From NCBI GenBank assembly GCA_034698045.1, contig JAQGAU010001167.1, forward strand, positions 1 to 20,988: a stretch of 20,988 bases of DNA, given 5' to 3'. The stretch's first letter is position 1. The number at the start of each line of letters is the position of its first letter. The translations under genes were made by a program, and so were the position numbers. Positions 1 to 8,007 of the stretch are shown in pieces. The notes under the pieces are model-generated. The model had not been told where the DNA came from, did no database searches, and saw nothing but the letters and a program-made list of their open reading frames with translations. This stretch comes from Paramacrobiotus richtersi. Taxonomy: Eukaryota > Tardigrada > Eutardigrada > Parachela > Macrobiotidae.

Positions 1-4
1 GTAA

Positions 5-68
5 AAATTTCTTTATGTAAAGTGACCCTTGAAAATTTCTTTATGTGGAAATTTCTTTATGTAAAGTG
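5..68. repeat. short tandem repeat at left edge
   Basis: The motif AAATTTCTTTATGT occurs three times (5-18, 35-46 with its leading bases at 33-34, and 49-62). The first and third copies are followed by AAAGTG. It looks like a small degenerate minisatellite. Confidence 0.7.
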
Positions 69-139
69 TACCTGGCCCACCTATTCTCTATTCCGGCACA
101 CAATACGTCAGATTCTGAAATTTCTGTTACTGATTTATC

Positions 140-265
140 TCATGCAAAGGTTGACGTCTTTGGCAGCACACTATCCGGATATGTTGTCCCATCTGGTAGC
201 TGAGTATTGCAGTTGTAGTGCGTTACGAACCAGAACCATTCCTTTGTACTGCCGTTTTTAAGTTA
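140..265 (-). pseudogene. copy A, internal fragment of the array gene
   Basis: On the minus strand this reads NGSTKEWF, then a short stretch with VTHYN and TQLPDG, then a stop at 140-142. The same frame is found in copy B (NGSTKGWF, RYNRKPNLPYG, about 5.02-5.11 kb) and copy D (IGSTKEWF, QYNRKTNLPYG, about 15.53-15.62 kb). Conservation of this frame, and not of the other two, shows it was coding. Copies A and B have a stop just upstream in this frame, so the join to the preceding coding block needs an intron or reflects decay. The gene would continue left, outside the window. Product unrecognised. Confidence 0.45.
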
Positions 266-395
266 ATGACTCTAAGGCGCCGTACTTCCGATACAGACTC
301 AGGCACGCAAAACGTGGCGGGCGCTCAGGCCTTCGCGAAACGTCTTCCAGCATGCTGCGTAACAGTGTACGCGCTTCTGTCTTAATGTACGTTTA

Positions 396-674
396 TCAGA
401 AACTGACGCTTTCCTCATGACCTTTTTTAGAGTGATTTGCGAATGCCCTGCTAAATCGCATAAGTGCCTGCTCTTTCTCGTCATCATCAAGCGACATCAG
501 CTCTAAGGTTGAAGCCTCAAAACCAATATCGAGAAACAGTTGACAGTCGTCCGCTACCGCCGAAATATTACCAAGGAATATGGCAATTTTGCAGTAATTT
601 TTCTGATCGTATACTACCGGTTTTAATACAGTAACGGCGGTTTTTATTTCCGTTTGTTGCAAGATTTCAGACAT
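396..674 (-). CDS. copy A, first coding block of the array gene (unrecognised product)
   Basis: An open frame of 92 codons starts at the ATG at 674-672 and stops at 396. The start is chosen because ATG is conserved at the same place in copies B and C, in the context CAGCAG-(3 nt)-ATG, about 36 nt downstream of a likely splice acceptor. The N-terminus MSEILQQTEIKTAV matches MSGILQKTEINTDA in B and MPVILKKTETKTAI in C. An acidic motif near the middle of the second half, DDDEKEQALMR, recurs in B as DDDENEQALT and in D as DYDEKEEALAR. This is the longest surviving version of the block. There is no signal peptide and no domain I recognise. The next block (140-265) lies in another frame, so an intron between them is possible. 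Whether this copy is expressed cannot be judged. Confidence 0.5.
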   Translation of the reverse strand: MSEILQQTEIKTAVTVLKPVVYDQKNYCKIAIFLGNISAVADDCQLFLDIGFEASTLELMSLDDDEKEQALMRFSRAFANHSKKGHEESVSF

Positions 675-1075
675 CAACTGCTGATGCCTGCTTCTTTGCC
701 GTTAGCGGAACTGAAACAAATGGATTACGCTACTAATTGCTAGCCGTACACATTAGTACTTCACGCAACAGAACATTGCATTAAAGAATGATGTGTAGTT
801 TCAGCCACGCATCGAGAACGTTTCATGGTAGTGCAATTTCCTTAATTACAGCTCTTTGTAGGTACATCTACCGCGCTAACTTAGGAAGGTCCGAAATAAA
901 GTATTACGTAAATTAGTAACAAAACTGTAGAATAATGTGCAGACGAGGTTACTAGAAAGACACAATATATATGACCCTGATCTACGCATTATTCAACACC
1001 TGCACCTAACGCGTGAAGAGGCGCATTCGCACAATTTTCTCATGAAATAAGTTTAAGCATGTTTGTTTTGTTCGC
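675..1075 (-). repeat. copy A, upstream core shared by all four array copies
   Basis: This block upstream of the array gene aligns by eye with 5631-6050 (B), 10711-11115 (C) and 16129-16540 (D). Landmarks in order: CTGATG-CTGCTTCTTTGCCG-AGCGGAACTGA, TTGCATTAAAGAATGATG, AATTACAGCTCTTTGTAGGTACATCTACCGCG, and AGGAAGGTCCGAAAT. No reading frame is kept between copies, so it is probably promoter, 5' UTR and intron sequence. Confidence 0.7.
711..720 (-). promoter_or_regulatory. likely splice acceptor before the copy A start codon
   Basis: On the minus strand the sequence reads TTTGTTTCAG followed by TTCCGC, a pyrimidine-rich tract ending in CAG, 36 nt before the ATG. It is kept as CAG in B (5667-5669) and D (16165-16167) but is CTG in C (10747-10749). 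It could be a cis acceptor or a spliced-leader acceptor; the window alone does not decide. Confidence 0.4.
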
Positions 1076-2110
1076 GGAATGGAGTCCGTTAAATATCTGT
1101 CACGTATTGACCTTTAATACGACCGCTCTCGAAGAGCCACAACACACACTGACGTATATCACACATGCAGGCTGCATCATACAGCAAGGGCGTTGCTACG
1201 CCACAATATCGTTTAATAAATAAAAGGAACTTAAAGGGGCATAATGTGAGTTTGATACTGTCACAATCATGTTAACGACTGGTTCATTCCAAGATGACGA
1301 AACATTTCGTACCACCATGGTAGAAAAGCCAGGTAAGTGCTGAGTGAACATGCACGAGCAAGCAGCAAATATCTGCACTACTGAAAAATGAAATGTGATT
1401 ATGCAGGCCTTGTTCTGCTGATGGTTGATCGACTCTAAATGCGCCTCACACGTCAGTTGCGTAGTGACTGTGAGTGCTCAGACTGAATCTGCGTGATCCA
1501 TAACGCAAGCACGGTGTGAAATGGTTGTATACGTAACTACGTTCTGTATCTGCTACGGCGTTTTTAATCGAACAAGTCTAAGTGTTCCTAGTCCATCGAT
1601 TCCGTCATTCGCTCAACGAAAAGCCAAAAGCAGTTTTGAGGAACTCAATGAAAGACCGCACGATTTATTAGCCGTTTTCTGGAAAGGTGGAAAGTTTTAG
1701 TTATGTCAACATATCAGCCAGTTTTGAGACTCGTCGTGGCCTTCCAAGTTGATGGCGATTGGCGATGAAATGTTCCTTATCGTAGTGTTTGCCTGGATTC
1801 TTTTCGGTTGTTGATGTTTACTATGGTGATAAGAAGTGCAAATTGGAAAGCGGCTTCATCGTATTGCGCATGTCTTATGATCCCCAGCTCGTAACACCGA
1901 AATTCCGAATTACATGATAATTTACACTAGATATTCAGGTGGGCAATCCGGTGAGTGTGACACTGCAGCGCGTCAGCGACCCAGTGCTATGGAACTATGT
2001 TTCAGCGCAAATGGTTAGCCAAAAAACTTGTTACGTGGAAGTCTGATTTACGTTTTCACTCGAGGAAGTTTCAAAACGGTTGAAAGGAACTGTAGTTGTC
2101 AGAATTCAAA
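1076..2110. repeat. distal upstream block shared by copies A and C
   Basis: After the four-way core, A continues to match C (about 11120-12121). Clear anchors are AAATGCGCCTCAC-CGTCAGTTGC with GACTGTGAGTG (1437-1476 and 11533-11571), TCGATTCCG-C-TTCGCT near 1596 and 11682, TGGAAAGC near 1844 and 11938, and GGTGAGTGT plus TTTCAGCGCAAAT near 1950-2010 and 12039-12090. No shared frame is seen, so it is taken as non-coding. I did not see this part in B or D. Confidence 0.6.
1445..1474. other. hairpin in the A/C upstream block
   Basis: CTCACA (1445-1450) pairs with TGTGAG (1469-1474), and after a one-base bulge GTCA (1452-1455) pairs with TGAC (1465-1468), around a 9-nt loop. The same position in copy C (11540-11569) keeps the outer CTCAC/GTGAG pairing and a GTTGC loop start, with one G-T pair and one mismatch. 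Confidence 0.4.
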
Positions 2111-2840
2111 AACCGGTATGAATTCAGCCCACCCACAGTTTTTCGATCGCCAGTTTCCTATACGTTTTGCCATAAGGGTTTTCTGAGGCTTGCAACTCTT
2201 ACTTGTTTTCTTGTACTGTCGCTTATTTGTGATAGGCGTCAAACGTCGTAAACCACAGGTAGCTGTTGCTCGGTGATGGAGTGTGTCATGCGAACCACGT
2301 CATCATGGGTGCTGACATTGATCCTTCTACTGATCTCTGTGTTCAATAGCACATCTCCGCCGCCGCCTTCAGCGCGGTCTAAAAATGGAGAAGCTTTTAT
2401 AAACGCTTTTTTAAACGCTTTCATTCGGCTTCTTGGAGAAGAACTGGTCCCACTTAACCTGCTCCAGAGCAAGACCGAAACGACACATCCGGCTACTGCG
2501 CTTCCTGTTCATACATCATAGGTTGATTCGCCGGGCTCTTGGGTTTGCACATCTTCGGCAAAAGTTCGAGCGGAACAAAACTCACAGCACCATCAACGAA
2601 AAATTGACCAGTTTTGATTCAGCATACAGGTTCGATAAGAAACAAGAGCTCCAGTAATATACTGAGCATAACACTTTTTCGTGGGTTGGAGACATGTTTG
2701 TGCTGTATAGTCGAATAAGTAGGCTTTGCTACCTTTTTCAGAAGTACGGCAAGCTGCTCAGTACTTTAAATCAAAGTACTAATTCGAATGATGGGTTTAT
2801 AGGCAACCAGTGCGATTGGATCAATTAAGAAACAGTACTG
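2111..2840. other. unassigned stretch between copy A and block E1
   Basis: Apart from the small plus-strand ORF at 2273-2521, nothing convincing is seen here. Overlapping short ORFs at 2433-2657 have no features and no counterpart elsewhere in the array. Confidence 0.4.
2273..2521 (+). CDS. small ORF with signal-peptide-like start (hypothetical)
   Basis: This ORF encodes 82 residues from ATG at 2273, or 77 from the in-frame ATG at 2288. The second start gives MRTTSSW followed by the hydrophobic run VLTLILLLISVF and a polar, proline-rich segment (STSPPPPSA), which is the layout of a signal peptide and cleavage region. Next comes an internally repetitive segment, AFINAFLNAFIRLL, that could form an amphipathic helix, then a threonine-rich tail. 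A secreted peptide is possible, but the ORF is short, the repetition comes from an AT-rich DNA repeat (AAACGCTTTT-TTAAACGCTTT), and there is no copy in the matching part of unit C. A 77-residue minus-strand ORF (2239-2472) overlaps it and looks like a shadow. No family recognised. Confidence 0.2.
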   Translation: MMECVMRTTSSWVLTLILLLISVFNSTSPPPPSARSKNGEAFINAFLNAFIRLLGEELVPLNLLQSKTETTHPATALPVHTS

Positions 2841-2952
2841 GACCAGGTGAACGTTTTTAATGGTATATGGTATCGGTTTAGGGTGTTTCGGTCATCAGAT
2901 AAGGAAGTCCCGGTCATCGGTATCTCGTTCCATCGGTCGCTGCCGATCGTCA

Positions 2953-3193
2953 TCAGTTTGTCATGCAGTGTGCAAAGATTTTGGCCCAGGTTTTCGTCCT
3001 GGAGATTTCCAGATTCCCGTCCGTGCGGGATAACTTGGTTTTCACCAGTTTTAGCAGAGCGTCAGGATGCAGTATCAGAAGGTTGGTAATGTAGACCTCT
3101 TTTGCCTCCTGCGCAAGTAACTTTTATAAAACCTTTCCCACCGTCTGAGGCGCGTTCGGAACTGCATTTTGCAAAAGTCAAGACGAAACCAGA
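2953..3193 (-). pseudogene. degenerate coding block E1
   Basis: From 3193 the minus strand reads SGFVLTFAKCSSERASDGGKG, and block E2 (8352-8660) reads SGFLLTSQKNSSERASGGEKG in the equivalent place. The match in one frame, with many differences at third codon positions, shows an old protein-coding duplication. E1 then appears to shift frame into a run containing EAKEVYITNLL, LHPDALLKLVKTKL and KTWAKIFAHCMTN, ending at the stop 2953-2955. The second part recalls the helical spacing of a BACK domain (L-x-PDALLKLV), but this is weak. The block lies downstream of copy B on the same strand; a join to that gene is not demonstrated. Confidence 0.35.
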
Positions 3194-3571
3194 TATACTT
3201 CCGCAGTTGATATCTTTCTCGAATATTTTTGCTACACTGCTCCTTTCGTCAGTGTACGACTACACCAATCCCTTATAGCCGATATCGGACGCGCTTTGCT
3301 GATCTCCTACAAGGCAGGTGCACACCCAGTGGAGGGCCACGTTGGAGTTGGTTCTCCGGTTATGCTGGCGATTGCTGGTTGGGAATTGGTCTTCGTGGTG
3401 CAGCAGGGAAACCTTCGTCTTAGCTTGGATATGCTTGGATATTTTCCGTTTCCGCCGCCTTCACAAGCTGTTTCATGCCAGAGTGTCATCCCAGAAGGTG
3501 ACTTTCAACCGAATTCTAAACCTATGACCTATGACAACTCGCAAAAGTTGTACGTTGTTTTATCGAAATAG
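3194..3571. other. unassigned stretch with several overlapping ORFs
   Basis: Five short ORFs overlap on both strands between 3229 and 3571. None matches the equivalent region near block E2 or E3, and none shows a recognisable motif, so none is called as a gene. Confidence 0.35.
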
Positions 3572-3832
3572 CCCCCTTCAAGATTATTTACGTTCGTTAG
3601 CCTTGAGTCGCCGCAATGACTAACTCTTTATTAGGTGAATAGTGATGGACGGGTTCCGTCGCGAATATTGCCGTTCTGGTCGGTCAAATCAAAACGGTAA
3701 TAATATCCCGAGCTCAAGTATCTTGTTTCCCAGTGAACATGATGCACACATCGTAGATTGATGAGTCCAGCAGTCTGGTCTGCGACTCTAACAGTGGGTG
3801 AAGTATATTCTCTGCCTGAGGCTGATTGCTAT

Positions 3833-4262
3833 GGCTCTAATTCAATAACTGAAGTCTGAATGCAGTCACTTGGGTGAAGTGCGCAACATGCAAAAGGAGT
3901 GCTCCGCCATTGAGTTTTGCGTACAATGCCTTGATGTTTTGTATCTGCCAGTTGGAGTGTAAGTGGTACCAAAAGCTACACCGCTTCCTGCTAACGCAAT
4001 GAGCAGTACATTCTCTGAGTCTCGAATGCTTACCAAAACCTTCAAGGTCGCTTCTTATTTTCTTTGGCTCTAATTCAATAACTGAATGCAGACAGTTTGC
4101 GGAATTGCTCAAAACGCACCTGGATTGCTCCGTCATGGAATTTGGTATATTTGCAAGTTGGAGCATACTTGGTACCAAAAGTTACAACGCACTCCTCCAA
4201 CGTAATGCGCAGCTGCTTCCACGAGTCTCGAAGGACTTCCAAAGCCGCTCCTTACTGTCCTC
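3833..4262. repeat. tandem duplication, period about 233 bp
   Basis: GGCTCTAATTCAATAACTGAA begins at 3833 and again at 4066. The units stay alignable through TTGGAG-(T/C)AT-(A/C)-TTGGTACCAAAAG and GAGTCTCGAA, with many substitutions. On the minus strand, the second unit contains RFEQFRKLSAF, matching RVAQFRELSAF in copy D (about 14930-15000), so the duplicated stretch was coding. Confidence 0.7.
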
Positions 4263-4541
4263 CTGCAGCGGTATTTACGGTTGTCCTGCATATGCATTGG
4301 ATAGGGAGGGTGAAAAAATTCCGTACCGCTAAGAGCAGCATGAACACTAAAGCTTTCACGCGGCGCAATGACACTGACAAACCGAAACTTACGTTATTCT
4401 TTGCCGAAAGTCAAAACAGTCGTTAACCTGTGTGCACTCATGTCACATCTTCGCGCTAGCTCGCACTTTCTCAAGTGAGTATCGCGGAACTGAACGCAAT
4501 GTCTTATCATTGCCGAAAAGTCAGGGTTACTGCACGACAGC

Positions 4542-4865
4542 TCATCGACATTGTCGTCTCGCTTTGCCTTTGATACAGGTAATTCTTGGTAACAAAGCGG
4601 AAAGTCTTATAGTAATCGTATGTACCAAGTAAATGTTCCTTTTTTTCTGGGTTCGTAATCGTTTGTCATTGCGATACTTTTCTGCGACAGCTGGGAGCCA
4701 GGGCGGTAACTGATACGTAAGTCGGTCTTGCGTTTCTGAACGCCTATCGCAGTGAAACCAAACTACATCTTTCCATCCATAAAAAAAACCGATGTTTTCC
4801 TGTGGAAATGAAAATGTTCCCAGCGATTTACCGCTACCAGGTCGCGACCACAGAAGCGCTAACAC
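4542..4865 (-). pseudogene. copy B, P-loop-like segment
   Basis: This 107-codon frame begins with LALLWSRPGSGKSLGTFSFP. PGSGKS (4824-4841) has the core of a Walker A motif, although the first conserved Gly of G-x4-GK[ST] is Ser here. The match to copy D (VPGCGKHLRTLSFL, 15280-15336) continues for about 40 residues and then fades. A Walker B motif is not seen. It belongs to the copy B pseudogene above; the stretch upstream of the motif is inverted relative to D. Confidence 0.4.
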
Positions 4866-4883
4866 AGCTGTACCCGGCTTACG

Positions 4884-5018
4884 GAAGGCGAGGACAGTGG
4901 TGACCTGAATTACATGAGTGATGGCCTTGCGCAGTTACATGCTACACACCCTTCACCAGAAACTAGACAACGTTTTGAGGAAAAACCCTTCTGATTATTG
5001 CAGCGTGTATGGGTTGCC
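4884..5018. other. locally inverted segment inside copy B
   Basis: On the plus strand this segment reads GACCTGAATTACATGAG-TGATGG, then ACATGCTACACACCCTTCACC, AGAAACTAGACAACGTTTTGAGG and GCGTGTATGG. Copy D has the same series on the minus strand (15450 down to about 15330), where it encodes DLNDMPVMV, MLLHTLYEKLDDVSRKF. The flanks on both sides (P-loop at 4824-4841; GTATGGCAGGTTGG-like sequence from 5045) keep the same orientation as in D, so only this segment of about 135 bp is flipped. Confidence 0.7.
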
Positions 5019-5630
5019 AATACTCTACGGATATGCTCTCCCATATGGCAGGTTGGGTTTGCGGTTGTAGCGCGTTACAAACCGGCGGAACCATCCCTTT
5101 GTACTGCCGTTTTCAAGCTAATGACGTTAATGTGCTGTGACTGTTGTCCCTCCTACACCGACAGAGACAACGCAAAAGACATCTTGGTGTATGAATCTCT
5201 GCGAAAATTGTATGAACTTCCTGTGCTAAAAGAGGGTGCAAGCTTCTCCTCTCCTGGTGTCTGTTTGTTAGAAACAGAAATGCACCAGTAGTCCTTTGTA
5301 GAGTCGGTCTCAAGTGACCTGTTCAGTTACGTAAGTGCTTGTTCATTCTCGTCGTCGTCAGTTCTATGGGTAAAGTCTCGAAATGCTGAATAACGCTGAA
5401 CAAGTCCGACGTACACTATTGTAAGTTCTTCTCAAGGTTTTCGAAAGGCGTCTGGTATACTTTGAGTGGGAGATACATTCTTTCCCTCACTCAGGGCGAA
5501 AAGAAGTGTGATTACACTAGGTAGGAATTTTACTATACACTCAAAAATGCATTTAGTATTATCGAACTTTAGGTCAAGCAAAAGCAGTAGCGTCAGTATT
5601 TATTTCCGTTTTCTGCAAGATTCCAGACAT

Positions 5631-6050
5631 CACCTGCTGATGTCTGTTTCTTTGAAGGAAGCGGAACTGAGACAGCTGAACTTCGCTAATACTAGGAAGC
5701 GTTCGTTCTAATAGCTTACGTGAGAAAATCCTGCGCTAAAGTATGATGTTGGGTATAGTTACTGTAACCCACATGAGAACATTTGCCTATGAATTAACAA
5801 CTTGCTCAATTACAGGTTTTAAAACTACATCTGCCGCACTCAGTGCGGAAAGCATTAACGCGATCGGAAATATCCCGATATGAGTTTGTGAAAAACAGAA
5901 ACGGCTGCAGGCGATATATTACAGGCAACACTGTAGCGGTCTTTTCCAGCACTTAGGCCAAACGCATGACGAAATCACATTCCCAAAATTCCTCCATTAT
6001 ATCACTTAATGTTTCTGCAATTTGCTCGCGTCATCGCAGAGCACAATGCA
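5631..6050 (-). repeat. copy B, upstream core
   Basis: This is copy B's version of the four-way conserved block. It keeps TGATGTCTGTTTCTTTG-AGCGGAACTGAGACA, the CAG acceptor at 5667-5669, ACTACATCTGCCGCACTCAGTGCGGAA, and ACGCATGACGAAATCACATTCCCAAAATT. It is closest by eye to copy D. Confidence 0.65.
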
Positions 6051-7550
6051 CTTTTTATTGCAAAGTGGCTTCGGAAGCAAGTTTGCGGTTGTGCATTCTG
6101 ACGACGCAATAATTCTTCCGTAAGCTGTATAGCAACTGCGCTACGGTGGACACAGTTATGTGTGTCTCTAGAAGGGTTCTTCTAATCTGTATTGTGATCA
6201 GAGCAAATATTACGAAAAATTTTACAGCTTGGTTTCCGTTTCTGGCAAGATTGTACATATTATATTTTGTCAAGCAATGCTTGCCAGGTATACAGGATTG
6301 TGCTGTTATCCGTATACCATTCCTTAATATGCACTCGTATCTGTACCTTAGGATGCTAAGAATGCGATCTTGCACAAGTCTTACATATTCCAGTAAGGAA
6401 TAAACACTGTTCATTGAAAATTATTCGCAAAAAGCAAGCAGCTAATTACCAGTACTACATTTACGAAACATTTTACCGCGATCTCAAACGGCCTGTTACC
6501 GTACGTTGGTATTTGTAAACTATCTGTTAAGCATGAGGGTGAGCTTTAACGGTTAGGAGGTCGTTTTTCGCATTACAAAGTACTTCGTAGTAGAAGTACG
6601 CTTATTCCCACAAAACATTATACGTACGTATTTCCATAAGTAAGCGCTAGTAGCAATGCGTACTGCGTGTTTTCACTGTGAGGCTATGCGTTTATCTTAC
6701 ACGGTGTACATGACGTCAGCTTCCAGACACTTTTATTTGACTTAATACGGCTGTAAATGTAAACAGACATAAGCGATTATTTCACTGGTGAGAAGTGAGA
6801 ACTAACTAACTAGTCCAAGAGCCGAAATGAACTACGTGGCCGTAAATTTCAGGAGTACATACAGAAATGTGTAAATAACAGTCTAGGCGCAGAATTATAC
6901 AAGCTGCATTATTTTTACTTAAGAGTTTACTTTTGTCTTAGACCCAAGGTACACGTCAGGAGATTGAATGATGCCAGGGTACCCTTAGTTGCAACTGAAC
7001 CATAAACGAAGCATAAGCGTTGTGCTTTGCTTGACATGCATTCTCCGATTCTCGGCTGTACTTTTAACCCTGTGCAGTCGTGACCTTTGCAAGATTGCAG
7101 TTCGATGTTTCATAACGAACGTCTTGCTATCGTTACCCGTTCTTCGTGTTTCTGTCACGTAGCAACCGATTTGGCTGAACGGGGCCTGTGTACCGTAGGT
7201 TCTCCGATATAATTGTTTATTAAAGCTGCAGCTGTAGATCAGTGGATTCGCTTCCTTTCTGGGATAACGGTCCTCTTCCGTTTTATGATGTATCTCAAAA
7301 TTTAGCTATGCTTACAACTTCATTGCCACTTTGTGCATTCAACCTCCCGAGTACTTATTTCCAAAAACGTGAATTTCATTCTGTGCATCCATAATAATTA
7401 ATGATTAATCCTACATTAAACAGTATGAATAGTTATAATGTTATTGATTAATTTCATCGGGGTAGGAATGTTTTGGATGACACCGGCGTTTTTTATGAGT
7501 TTTACGTTCATCAGCTTTGGTCGTATCTTCTCATGTGCCCATCTTGTCGG
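6051..7550. repeat. distal upstream block shared by copies B and D
   Basis: Pairs with about 16541-18480. Anchors: TTTCCGTTTCTGGCAA-ATT-TACATAT, GGTGAGCTTTAACGGTT, CGTATTTCC with CTAGTAGCAATGCG, TTTCACTGGTGA, CGAGCCGAAATGAA-TACGTGGCCG-AAATTTC, TTCTGTCACGTAGCAACCGATT, and GGTTCTCCGAT-TAATT. D carries extra sequence at about 16700-16900 and 17811-17947. Two overlapping ORFs (6055-6414 minus, 6146-6403 plus) are not conserved in frame in D, so the block is read as non-coding. Confidence 0.65.
6268..6286. promoter_or_regulatory. conserved palindrome, copy B
   Basis: CAAGCA (6271-6276) and TGCTTG (6278-6283) are perfect arms around one base, and the 19-bp palindrome 6268-6286 has a single mismatched pair. 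The equivalent site in copy D (16972-16990) is a perfect 19-bp palindrome, TGGCAAGCA-C-TGCTTGCCA. Symmetry of this sort can be a protein-binding site; the role is unknown. Confidence 0.35.
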
Positions 7551-7838
7551 CACAGCGCCAGTTCAGCTGCAAAAGCGAGGACACAAAAAGCCCCAGTCCA
7601 CGCCATTGGATTGATTCTGCATTCGCGCCATATACGAACACTGATCGAATCTTCGTTTTCACCAATTCCGTACCATCTCCACAAATGAAAATGTCAGCTG
7701 CCAGGTGCAACCCACTGCGAGGCTGTCACGTAAACCCACATCCACGGTATGACCTTTTCTTTGAGAAATGTTGTGCCTCTGTGCCTGGTTGCAACATAAC
7801 TAGAAAGTTGAGAAAACGGGTGGCAGTCGATACTGTGT
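7478..7838. other. unassigned stretch with open frames on both strands
   Basis: A plus-strand ORF of 114 codons (7517-7861) overlaps a minus-strand frame reading FICGDGTELVKTKIRSVFVY around 7600-7690. Neither shows a family motif that I trust, and the homologous position near copy D (18.45-18.7 kb) does not preserve either one. Confidence 0.3.
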
Positions 7839-7935
7839 GGGGGGAATCGGGGCAGCAATAATCTATTTAGAAGGGGTGCCAGTTAGCCAGCGGGTGCACT
7901 AAGGGGGTGTATCCAGCCAACCGGGGTGAGGGGGG
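7839..7935 (+). other. cluster of G runs (possible G-quadruplex)
   Basis: Seven runs of three or more G lie on the plus strand in 97 bp: 7839-7844, 7849-7852, 7873-7876, 7892-7894, 7903-7907, 7923-7926 and 7930-7935. Loops between the first runs and the last runs are short (2-15 nt). This stands out from the rest of the window, which has moderate, mixed composition. There is no counterpart near copy D. Confidence 0.5.
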
Positions 7936-8007
7936 TTGCTGTATCTGTAGTCTCATTCATCCATATACCACTCGTTGCCCGGTATGGCCAATTAAACGAT
8001 GGAATAC

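Larger units (their letters stand above)
3572..5630 (-). pseudogene. copy B of the array gene
   Basis: Reading on the minus strand from the ATG at 5630: MSGILQKTEINTDA and a stop at 5574; an acidic block DDDENEQALT with a stop right after it (about 5330-5360); EVHTIFAEIHTPRCLLR (5113-5313 frame; D has EVHTIIADILTSRCLLR); NGSTKGWF with RYNRKPNLPYG (about 5035-5110); a segment turned around relative to copy D (about 4884-5018); a P-loop-like motif PGSGKS (4824-4841); a 233-bp tandem duplication (3833-4262); and a SSGYYYRFDLTDQNGN module (about 3665-3720). Frames are shared with A and D, but the stops, frame changes and inversion mean this copy cannot make the ancestral protein. An NTPase of the broad Crinkler/RHS kind is one possibility for the family, unproven. 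Confidence 0.5.

Noticed and set aside
4097..4426. Plus-strand ORF of 109 codons across the 233-bp duplication.
   Set aside because: The first unit of the duplication does not keep this frame, whereas the minus-strand frame is shared with copy D.
6055..6414. Pair of overlapping ORFs on both strands (119 and 85 codons) upstream of copy B.
   Set aside because: The homologous DNA in copy D shifts frame at the best aligned segment (TTTCCGTTTCTGGCAA), so the block is non-coding.
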